Origin: Mycobacterium sp. 852002-51961_SCH5331710
Lineage (GTDB): Bacteria > Actinomycetota > Actinomycetes > Mycobacteriales > Mycobacteriaceae
Direction of reading: 5' to 3'
Length of the DNA stretch: 64,000 bases
NCBI RefSeq assembly: GCF_001665535.1
Contig: NZ_LZSQ01000124.1
Span: 1-64,000 of the forward strand
The translations under genes and the position numbers were made by a program. Below, piece after piece: positions 7,575 to 14,862 of this stretch. The notes beneath the pieces are model-generated. The model did not search any database, was not told where the DNA came from, and saw nothing but the letters and a program-made list of their open reading frames with translations. Every line of letters begins with the position of its first letter. Position 1 is the first letter of the stretch.

Positions 7575-8249
7575 ATGTCTGTGTCGCGCCACGATCTCGA
7601 TGCACCGCCCGACCGGGCGGCGGGCCAACAGCGCCAGAAAGTGCTGGGCCTGCTGAAGAACGCGGCGGAGCCCGTCGACGCTCAGCAGGTCGCAGAGGCT
7701 CTGCAGATCCACATCACCACAGCGCGCTTCCATCTGACGACGCTGGAGGAGCAGGGCGTCATCCGACGGGGCAGCGCGACCAAGGCCGGTCGCGCCGGGC
7801 GGCCGCGATTCACCTACGAGTTGGCCCCCCGGTTCGACTACGCCGACATCGTGTCGTTGTTCGCCGAACACCTGGGCGGGACGGCGCAGGAACGCGAACA
7901 GCGGGCCCTGCGGATCGGCGCGGACCTGGCGCATCGGGTTCGGTTGGCCCGCGAGCGGCCCGAGGCCACGATCGCCGACGTGGTGGTCGCCACCCTCAAC
8001 GAGCTTGGCTTTCAGGTTCGTTCGGTGCTGAATTCGTTCGGCGAGGTGACGGTTCAGATCTGCACCTGCCCGCTGGCCGAGGTTGCCTCGTCGGCCCCGG
8101 AGGTAGTGCGCGGCATCCAGCAGGGCCTCATTCAAGAGGTGGTCAACCACAACGCCGACGCCGTCGGCGCCCGCTATCAGGCGTCGGTGACGCCGGACCC
8201 GCACGGCGGTTCGTGCGAAGTCAGTTTGGTATTGCGCCCCGAACGTTGA
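7575..8249 (+). CDS. Winged-helix regulator of the COG2345/SufR type
   Basis: 224 aa. An N-terminal ArsR-like winged helix (VLGLLKNAAEPVDAQQVAEALQ then ITTARFHLTTLEEQGVIRR) is followed by the RAGRPRFTYEL wing seen in SufR-like proteins. The C-terminal half has cysteines in VQICTCPLAE and GGSCEVSL, placed like Fe-S ligands of this family. It begins only 12 bp after the methyltransferase and is followed after 25 bp by a cupin. No suf genes are present nearby, so it is probably a paralogue sensing redox or Fe-S state rather than SufR itself. Confidence 0.7.
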   Translation: MSVSRHDLDAPPDRAAGQQRQKVLGLLKNAAEPVDAQQVAEALQIHITTARFHLTTLEEQGVIRRGSATKAGRAGRPRFTYELAPRFDYADIVSLFAEHLGGTAQEREQRALRIGADLAHRVRLARERPEATIADVVVATLNELGFQVRSVLNSFGEVTVQICTCPLAEVASSAPEVVRGIQQGLIQEVVNHNADAVGARYQASVTPDPHGGSCEVSLVLRPER

Positions 8250-8274
8250 GTGTCGGGACGAGAAGGGAAAACTC

Positions 8275-8613
8275 ATGACCGCGTCAACCGCGTTGCCGTT
8301 GCAACGCCTCGCCGACGAGCAGATCGACGCCGCCAAGGCCGCTACGGCCGGCCGGTCGGGCCACACCGTGTACGGCGGCCGCGAGCACACGCTTCGCCAG
8401 ACGGTGTTGGCGCTGGCTGCCGGCCACGGCCTGGATGACCACGAAAGCCCCGGCGAGGCAACGCTGTTGGTGTTGCGCGGACGGGTACAGCTCAACGGCG
8501 TGAGCACCTCGGTGGAAGGCAGGGAAGGGGACTACCTGCCGATACCCAACGAACGTCACAGCCTCGCCGCCCTCGAGGACTCGGCGGTGCTGCTGACGGT
8601 CGTTGCCAAGTAG
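8275..8613 (+). CDS. Small cupin-domain protein
   Basis: 112 aa, single cupin barrel. The core is visible as LDDHESPGEATLLVLRGRVQLNG and GDYLPIPNERHSLAALEDSAVLLTVV. The canonical metal-binding motif is partly kept (DDHESP..E; ERHS). AGAAGGGA precedes ATG 8275. Such proteins often bind small effectors or sit next to regulators. It follows the SufR-like gene by 25 bp and may be co-transcribed. Function unknown. Confidence 0.75.
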   Translation: MTASTALPLQRLADEQIDAAKAATAGRSGHTVYGGREHTLRQTVLALAAGHGLDDHESPGEATLLVLRGRVQLNGVSTSVEGREGDYLPIPNERHSLAALEDSAVLLTVVAK

Positions 8614-8631
8614 CGCGCCGAACCCGCGGCG

Positions 8632-9813
8632 TTACTTGACGGTGTGCTGCGGGCCCTGGGCCTTCTTGTAGAGCGCCTTGAGCATCCGGTCACGGAACGC
8701 CGCGTTGTCGATGAGCTTCACCCCGGCGTTGGCCAGTTTCGGCTGTCCGATCAGCTTGTGCATGTAGCGGCCGCGTCGGTATTCCCGGCCCCACGCCGCC
8801 TCCATACGCTGCGCGTAGTTCGTGAAGTCGTCGGGCCCGCCGTTCAGCAGCGCCGCGATCGCGCATTCGCCTGCAGCCAAGCCGGATTCGAGCGCCTTGG
8901 AGATGCCGGCGCCCGACGCGGGCTTACCGGCACCCAGCGAGTCGCCGGCGAAGAGGACACCCGGCCGCCACGGCGGCCACGCGGTGAAGCCCATCGGCAG
9001 GCGCCAGGCACGGACGCTCTTGTTCTTCTTGAGTTCCTCGATCGGCGGCAGGTCCCACTCTCGAGGCAGCGTGCGCAGGAACTCGCCGAGGAACTGCGTC
9101 GCGTTGATCGACTGCCAGTTCTTGTAGCTGTTGACGTAGCCCAACCCGATGTTGAACACGCCGTTGCCCATCGGGAAGACCCAGCCGTAGCCCGGCAGCT
9201 GATCACCCTCGAAGACCAGCTTCAAGTAGATGTCGAGGCTGTCGGAGTCGGGGCGGTTGGCCGGCATCTCCGAGCGGATCGCGATCGCCGAGTAGCCGTT
9301 GTACTCCGAATCGATCTTCAGCGCGCGCTTGATGGGGGAGTAGGCGCCGTCGGCGGCGATGACCGCGTCGCCGTGCACCTTCTCACCGCTCTTGAGCGTC
9401 ACGCCGATCACCCGGCCGTTCTCGATGATCGGCCCGGACACCTCCGCGCCCTGGCGAACCTCGGCGCCCGCGGATTCGGCGTGCTTGAGCAGAACGGTGT
9501 CCAGGTGCGTTCGGCTGACGGTGTGGCCGTGGTCGGGCATGCCGGGGCGGCGTGGGAACGACAGCTCCCACTGGCTGGGGCTGAACACCGTGACCCGGTT
9601 GACGCGGTGGAACGTGGCGACCTCGTCGGAGAGCCCCATCTTCTGCAGATAGCTCACCGCGCGGGCGGTCAGGCCGTCGCCGCACGGTTTGTCGCGCGGG
9701 AATTCGGCCTTGTCGAGGACGACCACCTTGGCGCCGGTCTGAGCTGCCTGCCATGCGGCGGCCGAGCCGGAGGGCCCACCACCTGCGATGACCAGGTCGT
9801 AATGCTGCGTCAT
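8632..9813 (-). CDS. Geranylgeranyl-reductase-family FAD oxidoreductase
   Basis: 393 aa. FAD-binding GGGPSG at residues 11-16 (LVIAGGGPSGSAAAW), the family motif DKPCGDGLTARAV, the substrate-site signature LPGYGWVFPMGNGVFNIGLG, and a second FAD motif VLFAGDSLGAGKP. The family reduces isoprenoid double bonds; the mycobacterial relative MenJ acts on menaquinone. The sequence differs enough at the N-terminus from what I recall of MenJ that I do not assign that name. It is convergent with the cupin (18 bp apart) and divergent from the TetR gene at 9964. Confidence 0.8.
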   Translation of the reverse strand: MTQHYDLVIAGGGPSGSAAAWQAAQTGAKVVVLDKAEFPRDKPCGDGLTARAVSYLQKMGLSDEVATFHRVNRVTVFSPSQWELSFPRRPGMPDHGHTVSRTHLDTVLLKHAESAGAEVRQGAEVSGPIIENGRVIGVTLKSGEKVHGDAVIAADGAYSPIKRALKIDSEYNGYSAIAIRSEMPANRPDSDSLDIYLKLVFEGDQLPGYGWVFPMGNGVFNIGLGYVNSYKNWQSINATQFLGEFLRTLPREWDLPPIEELKKNKSVRAWRLPMGFTAWPPWRPGVLFAGDSLGAGKPASGAGISKALESGLAAGECAIAALLNGGPDDFTNYAQRMEAAWGREYRRGRYMHKLIGQPKLANAGVKLIDNAAFRDRMLKALYKKAQGPQHTVK

Positions 9814-9963
9814 GAAACTCGTCTCGTCGATCGGCTGTCGCAGCGATATTACCCGCGCCGCGACCGCCGCTCTTGTCGGACGGAGTTGCCCGCGCAGGCC
9901 GCCGGAAAACGCATGCGGCCTGGTCTGAGCTGGTCAGCAGGCCCGGAGCGGTAGAGTGACCGG

Positions 9964-10704
9964 GTGCGACGAGGGTCCAGGCCACGGCCGAGTGGCGAGC
10001 CGGGTGTCAAGGTCGACGCCCGCAGCGAGCGCTGGCGTGAGCACCGCAAGAAGGTGCGCGCCGAGATCGTCGACGCCGCCTTCCGCGCCATCGACCGGCT
10101 AGGCCCCAACGTCAGCGTCCGTGAGATCGCCGAAGAGGCCGGTACCGCCAAACCCAAGATCTACCGCCACTTCACCGACAAGTCCGACATGTTCGGTGAG
10201 ATCGGTCAGCGGATGCGGGATATGTTGTGGGCCGCGATCATTCCGTCGATCGACGTGGAACACGACTCGGCACGCCGGATCGTCGGCCGCGGCGTCGCGC
10301 ACTACGTCGACCTCGTCGAGCAGCACCCGAACGTGGTGCGGTTCCTGTTGCAGGGCCGATTCGCCGACAAGTCGGCCGCCGCGATGACGACCGTCAACCG
10401 GGGCAGCGAGATCACGCTGGCGGTGGCCGACATGTTCAGCGAGGAGCTCAAGGACCTGGCGCCGAATCCCGCCGCCTTCGAGCTGGCGGCGTACGCCATC
10501 TTCGGCACCGCGGCGTCGGCGACGGACTGGTGGTTGGGCGACGACGGGGACGGCGCGCGCCGCATGCCCGCCGACCAGTTCATCGCGCACATGACCACGA
10601 TCATGGTGGGCGCGATCAACGGCACCGCCGAGCTGTTGGGCATCCAGATCGACCCTGACCAGCCGATTCACACCGCGGTTCGCAAACAGCAGCCCGTCGC
10701 TTGA
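9964..10704 (+). CDS. TetR-family regulator (Rv3050c-like)
   Basis: 246 aa. After a basic N-terminus, the HTH lies at about residues 28-75 (RAEIVDAAFRAIDRLGP, VSVREIAEEAGTAKPKIYRHF). The ligand domain follows and ends in an acidic, helical tail. GTG 9964 is used. In M. tuberculosis the equivalent gene sits between nrdE and a flavin monooxygenase, and here too the monooxygenase follows (118 bp later). It may control that enzyme. The divergent reductase at 9813 could be a second target. Confidence 0.82.
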   Translation: MRRGSRPRPSGEPGVKVDARSERWREHRKKVRAEIVDAAFRAIDRLGPNVSVREIAEEAGTAKPKIYRHFTDKSDMFGEIGQRMRDMLWAAIIPSIDVEHDSARRIVGRGVAHYVDLVEQHPNVVRFLLQGRFADKSAAAMTTVNRGSEITLAVADMFSEELKDLAPNPAAFELAAYAIFGTAASATDWWLGDDGDGARRMPADQFIAHMTTIMVGAINGTAELLGIQIDPDQPIHTAVRKQQPVA

Positions 10705-10822
10705 AGGGGGCGTTGACACCTCCTCGCGTGGTCCGGAGACTTGCAAGTACCCGGTACCGGCGTTCCCAGGATGTGCTCCACGATGGAGGGGCCACGCGCC
10801 GGCCGAGGAGTAGGGGAGACCG

Positions 10823-12349
10823 ATGACGGTTGCCGAGCAGACGGCCGATCACACCACCGATCAGCAACCGGTGCACACCAGGGCGCTGATCATCGGCACC
10901 GGGTTCTCCGGCCTCGGCATGGCCATCGCGCTGCAGCGCCAGAACGTCGAGTTCCTGATGCTGGAGAAGGCGGACGAGATCGGCGGCACGTGGCGGGACA
11001 ACACTTATCCGGGTTGCGCGTGCGACATCCCGTCGCACATGTACTCGTTCTCGTTCGAGCCCAAGCCCGACTGGCGGCACATGTGGTCGTTCCAGCCCGA
11101 GATCTTCGACTACCTCAAGGGCGTCACCGACAAATACGGTCTGCGCCGCTATATCCGGTTCGGCGCGCACGTCGACCGCGCACATTGGGATGACAACGAG
11201 CACCGCTGGCACGTGTTCACCAAGGACGGCCGCGAATTCGTCGCGCAGTTCGTGATCTCCGGAGCGGGCGGCCTGCACATCCCGTTCATCCCGGAGTTCC
11301 CGGGCCTGGACGAATTCACCGGTGCCGCTTTCCATTCCGCGGAGTGGGACCACAGCGTCGACCTGACGGGTAAACGCGTCGCGGTCATCGGCACAGGAGC
11401 CAGTGCGATCCAGATCGTTCCCGAGATCGTCAAGGACGTCGGCGCCCTGCATCTGTACCAGCGCACACCGGCATGGGTGATGCCGCGGCCCAACAACCCG
11501 ATTCCGCGCTGGATGCGCGATCTGTTCACCAACGTGCCGGGCACCCGGGAGTTGATGCGGGCGGGCATCTACTGGATCCACGAAGGTGTTGGATTCGCGA
11601 TGACCCGTGAACCTCGGCTGCTGAAAATCGGTGAGCTGCTGGGCAAGTGGAACATCCGCAAGTCGATCAAGGATCGCGAACTGCGTCGCAAGCTGACGCC
11701 GAACTACCGCGCCGGGTGTAAGCGAATCCTCAACTCCGACACCTACTATCGCGGCATCGCCGATCCGAGGACCGAGGTTGTCACCGATGCGATCGCGCGG
11801 TTCACGCCGACCGGCATCGTCACCGCCGACGGCACCGAACGCGAGGTCGACGTGGTGGTGTTCGCCACCGGCTTCCACGTCACGGATTCGTACACCTATG
11901 TCCACATCAAGGGCCCGCGGGGCGAGGATCTGGTGGACCGGTGGAACCGCGAGGGCATCGCGGCGCTTCGCGGCATCACGGTCGCGGACATGCCGAACCT
12001 GTTCTTCCTGCTCGGCCCGAACACGGCGCTGGGGCACAACTCGGTGGTGTTCATGATCGAGTCGCAGATCCGCTACGCCGCGCAGGCCATTGCGGCGGTC
12101 GACCGGGCCGGCGCCGAGGCGCTGGCTCCCACCCGCGAGGCCCAGGACCGCTACAACGAGGAGTTGCAGGGCGAACTCGCCGGAACGGTGTGGAGCACCG
12201 GCGGGTGCCAGAGTTGGTATCTCGACGAGCACGGCGTGAACCGGACGCTGTGGAGCGGCATGACGTGGCAGTACTGGTTGGCGACCCGCAGGTTCGACAA
12301 GTCGGAGTACCGGTTCTTCGGCGGGCGGCGCGCGGACGTTGCGGCCTAG
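10823..12349 (+). CDS. Flavin-containing (Baeyer-Villiger type) monooxygenase, Rv3049c-like
   Basis: 508 aa. FAD-binding GTGFSGLGMA near residues 29-38, the BVMO-like GGTWRDNTYPGCACDIPSHMYSF stretch, a middle NADPH motif GTGASAIQI, and the VVFATGFHVTDSY motif. Such enzymes insert oxygen next to ketones or oxidise heteroatoms using NADPH and O2. ATG 10823 follows GGAGTAGGGGAGACCG. The synteny (TetR, monooxygenase, nrdF2) is that of Rv3050c-Rv3049c-Rv3048c. The natural substrate is unknown. Confidence 0.88.
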   Translation: MTVAEQTADHTTDQQPVHTRALIIGTGFSGLGMAIALQRQNVEFLMLEKADEIGGTWRDNTYPGCACDIPSHMYSFSFEPKPDWRHMWSFQPEIFDYLKGVTDKYGLRRYIRFGAHVDRAHWDDNEHRWHVFTKDGREFVAQFVISGAGGLHIPFIPEFPGLDEFTGAAFHSAEWDHSVDLTGKRVAVIGTGASAIQIVPEIVKDVGALHLYQRTPAWVMPRPNNPIPRWMRDLFTNVPGTRELMRAGIYWIHEGVGFAMTREPRLLKIGELLGKWNIRKSIKDRELRRKLTPNYRAGCKRILNSDTYYRGIADPRTEVVTDAIARFTPTGIVTADGTEREVDVVVFATGFHVTDSYTYVHIKGPRGEDLVDRWNREGIAALRGITVADMPNLFFLLGPNTALGHNSVVFMIESQIRYAAQAIAAVDRAGAEALAPTREAQDRYNEELQGELAGTVWSTGGCQSWYLDEHGVNRTLWSGMTWQYWLATRRFDKSEYRFFGGRRADVAA

Positions 12350-12446
12350 TGTGCGTCCAGATCGCGATTCCGTGCCCGTCGGCCGGAAAAGGCGATCAGA
12401 ATGCACACTGGCGGCACCGGTAACTCGTTGGTGGGCGACACGCCAG

Positions 12447-12462
12447 ACACACGATGTTGTGT
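12447..12462. promoter_or_regulatory. NrdR box 1 of nrdF2
   Basis: ACACACGATGTTGTGT keeps the outer ACACa/TGTGT arms and fits the NrdR consensus. A second half-conserved box begins exactly 32 bp downstream, the normal NrdR spacing. Confidence 0.7.
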
Positions 12463-12478
12463 TGCGGGTGGTTGTCGT

Positions 12479-12494
12479 CCCCCAGGGGTAGTGT
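12479..12494. promoter_or_regulatory. NrdR box 2 of nrdF2
   Basis: The right arm GGTAGTGT matches the right arm of the nrdH box; the left arm is degenerate (CCCCCAGG). It is placed 32 bp from box 1, three helical turns, which supports it despite the weak left half. The nrdF2 start codon is 58 bp downstream. Confidence 0.5.
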
Positions 12495-12552
12495 CGGTGG
12501 CGGGCGGAAAAGCGCTTCGGGTGGACCAAAGACCAGGTGAAATGGGGTTCTC

Positions 12553-13527
12553 GTGAGTGATGGCATGAAGCTGATTGACCGTGTCTCGGCGATCAACTGG
12601 AACCGTCTCCAGGACGAGAAGGACGCCGAGGTGTGGGACCGGCTGACGGGCAACTTCTGGTTGCCGGAGAAGGTGCCGGTCTCGAACGACATCCCGTCGT
12701 GGAACACGCTCAACGACCACGAGAAGCAGCTGACGATGCGGGTGTTCACCGGCCTCACGCTGCTCGACACGATCCAGGGCACCGTCGGCGCGGTCAGCCT
12801 GATCCCGGACGCCCTGACGCCGCATGAGGAAGCGGTCTACACCAACATCGCGTTCATGGAGTCGGTGCACGCGCGCAGCTACAGCAACATCTTCTCGACG
12901 CTGTGCTCGACCGCCGAGATCGACGACGCCTTCCGCTGGTCGGAGGAGAACCCCAACCTCCAGCGCAAGGCCGAAATCGTCATGCAGTACTACAAGGGCG
13001 ACGAGCCGCTCAAGCGCAAGGTGGCCTCGACGCTGCTGGAGAGCTTCCTGTTCTACTCCGGCTTCTATCTGCCGATGTACTGGAGCAGCCGGGCCAAGCT
13101 GACCAACACCGCCGACATGATCCGGCTGATCATCCGCGACGAGGCCGTGCACGGCTACTACATCGGCTACAAGTTCCAGCGCGGGTTGGCGCTCGAGGAC
13201 GCGGCCAAGCAGGCCGAGCTCAAGGACTACACCTATGAGTTGCTCTTCGAGCTGTACGACAACGAGGTGGAGTACACCCAGGACCTGTACGACGGCGTCG
13301 GGTTGACCGAGGACGTCAAGAAGTTCCTGCGGTACAACGCCAACAAGGCGCTGATGAACCTCGGCTACGAGGCGCTTTTCCCGCGCGACGAGACCGACGT
13401 CAACCCGGCGATCCTGTCGGCGCTGTCGCCCAACGCCGACGAGAACCACGACTTCTTCTCCGGATCGGGGTCCAGCTACGTGATCGGCAAGGCCGTCGTG
13501 ACCGAAGACGAGGACTGGGACTTCTAA
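12553..13527 (+). CDS. nrdF2: Class Ib ribonucleoside-diphosphate reductase, beta subunit NrdF2
   Basis: 324 aa, the same length as M. tuberculosis NrdF2. It houses the dimetal-tyrosyl radical cofactor for NrdE. Metal ligands are visible in DTIQGTVGA, FMESVHARSYSNIF (Glu, His and the nearby radical Tyr), LLESFLFYSGFYLPMYW and DEAVHGYYIGYKF. GTG 12553 gives MSDGMKLIDRVSAINWN, aligned with the family start. It is separated from nrdHIE, as usual in mycobacteria, but has its own NrdR-type boxes, so all subunits can respond together. Confidence 0.96.
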   Translation: MSDGMKLIDRVSAINWNRLQDEKDAEVWDRLTGNFWLPEKVPVSNDIPSWNTLNDHEKQLTMRVFTGLTLLDTIQGTVGAVSLIPDALTPHEEAVYTNIAFMESVHARSYSNIFSTLCSTAEIDDAFRWSEENPNLQRKAEIVMQYYKGDEPLKRKVASTLLESFLFYSGFYLPMYWSSRAKLTNTADMIRLIIRDEAVHGYYIGYKFQRGLALEDAAKQAELKDYTYELLFELYDNEVEYTQDLYDGVGLTEDVKKFLRYNANKALMNLGYEALFPRDETDVNPAILSALSPNADENHDFFSGSGSSYVIGKAVVTEDEDWDF

Positions 13528-13794
13528 TTCCGGTTCCCAGGCCGAGGTCCTCGAAAGCCGCGAGCTCGGGTTGATATCGCACAGGCGCGCGCGAAACGCC
13601 ATCACGAAATCCTCCATCACCAGGACGTGGCCGGGCATCCACACGCGCGGCCGGGTGTCCCAGGCGACGAGCGTGCGATGGTGTGGCTGGCGGGTTTCTA
13701 CGCCGCACGCGGCATCCTCCGGGGCGTCCGAAGCGTGGATACGTGTACGTCAATCGAATAGGCACGGGCGGAGCCCAAGACGCGGCTTCGGTCA

Positions 13795-14685
13795 CTAGGT
13801 GTGGCAGGCGGCCAGCGACACTGCCGCGAAGATCGCCGCGCCGTCTGTGCACATTCGGATTCGCAGTTGGTCGAGCGTCGCCCTGAGCAACCGTGAAACG
13901 TGGACTTGGGAGACGCCGAGCGACGCGGCAATGTCGCGCTGCTTGCGACACTCATAGAACCTCATTCGCAGAACGGCGCGCTCCCGATCCGGGAGTTCTC
14001 GCACCAGCTCGGCCAGAACGGTGAGGTCTTCGACACGAGCGAAGCCGGCATCCTCGACACCTCCGATCGAGCTGCGCAGTCGGGGTCCGCCGTCCTCGGT
14101 CCGCCTATCTTCGTCCAAAGAAAGCGGTCGATACGCCTGCCGGGCCTCCTCACTCTCCCTGATCTCCTCGGGAGTGACGTCGAGTTCGGATGCCAGTTCC
14201 TGCACTGTCGGCATCCGGCCGGTGCGCTGTGACAGGGCATCGACTGCAGCACGGATGGCCAGGGTCGACTCTTGATAGCGGCGCGGCACGTGCACCCCCC
14301 AGGTGTTGTCCCGGAAATGACGGCGGATCTCCCCGAGGACGGTCGGTACGACGAACGATACGAATCGGCCCTTGTCGCGGTCGTACCGGTGGACGGCCTT
14401 CACCAGCGCCAGGCGAGCGACCTGAAGCAGGTCCTCCCGGGATTCGCCGCGGTTGATGAACCGGTAGGCGATGTGATCGGCCAACGGCAGGGACTTCTCG
14501 ACGATCCGTCGCCGCCAGTAGCGTCGGGCCTCCTCCGTCTTCGCTTCCTCCAAATGTGCGTACAACGCGTCGACGTCGATGTAGTCGTCGGTCTCATCCT
14601 CCGGAGCGGGAGAGGCGCCTGACGGAGATTCGATCGTGGTCATGAATCGGCCATCCTGCCGATCGGTGGTCACAGTGCTCTTCAC
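13795..14685 (-). CDS. SigF/SigB-family RNA polymerase sigma factor
   Basis: 296 aa. Region 2 (LPLADHIAYRFINRGESREDLLQVARLALVKAVHRYD; VSFVVPTVLGEIRRHFRDNTWGVHVPRR), region 3 (TGRMPTVQELASELDVTPEEI) and region 4 (LPDRERAVLRMRFYECRKQRDIAASLGVSQVHVSRLLR) are all present. It belongs to the stress-sigma group of SigF/SigB. No anti-sigma gene (RsbW type) adjoins it. Start GTG 14685 follows GAGGACGAA; ATG 14643 is an alternative. Its own promoter looks SigF-like and is followed by a TetR-type palindrome. Similar promoters precede many genes over the next 33 kb. Confidence 0.88.
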   Translation of the reverse strand: MKSTVTTDRQDGRFMTTIESPSGASPAPEDETDDYIDVDALYAHLEEAKTEEARRYWRRRIVEKSLPLADHIAYRFINRGESREDLLQVARLALVKAVHRYDRDKGRFVSFVVPTVLGEIRRHFRDNTWGVHVPRRYQESTLAIRAAVDALSQRTGRMPTVQELASELDVTPEEIRESEEARQAYRPLSLDEDRRTEDGGPRLRSSIGGVEDAGFARVEDLTVLAELVRELPDRERAVLRMRFYECRKQRDIAASLGVSQVHVSRLLRATLDQLRIRMCTDGAAIFAAVSLAACHT

Positions 14686-14729
14686 TTCGTCCTCACGTCG
14701 CTCTAGTCGGGGCCAGGTCCGCCAGCTGA

Positions 14730-14743
14730 ACAGACCGGTCTGT
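14730..14743. promoter_or_regulatory. Palindromic TetR-type operator in the sigma gene leader
   Basis: ACAGACCGGTCTGT is a perfect 14-bp palindrome placed at about +1 to +14 of the predicted sigma-gene transcript. Its ACAGA-N4-TCTGT design is the same as the operator at 49343-49360 in front of the TetR gene ending at 48706, about 34 kb away. Confidence 0.55.
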
Positions 14744-14750
14744 ACCGGGA

Positions 14751-14775
14751 TTAGCCGGGCGTGGGCGGTCCAAAC
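14751..14775 (-). promoter_or_regulatory. SigF-like promoter of the sigma gene
   Basis: On the minus strand: GTTT (14775-14772), 15 bases, GGCTAA (14756-14751). This differs from the SigF -10 consensus GGGTAT at two positions but has exact spacing. It suggests autoregulation. Confidence 0.45.
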
Positions 14776-14862
14776 TGAGAGATATCGAAGAACTTGCTAA
14801 TGCTTTCCAGCCCAGACGCAACGCGCATCGCCAAGGCGGACGGATTAGACCTGTCGGCGGGG

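Noticed and set aside
13528..13794. Possible gene remnant between nrdF2 and the sigma gene
   Set aside because: Short frames exist on both strands, but none has a start signal or a domain that I can recognise; left as unexplained intergenic DNA.
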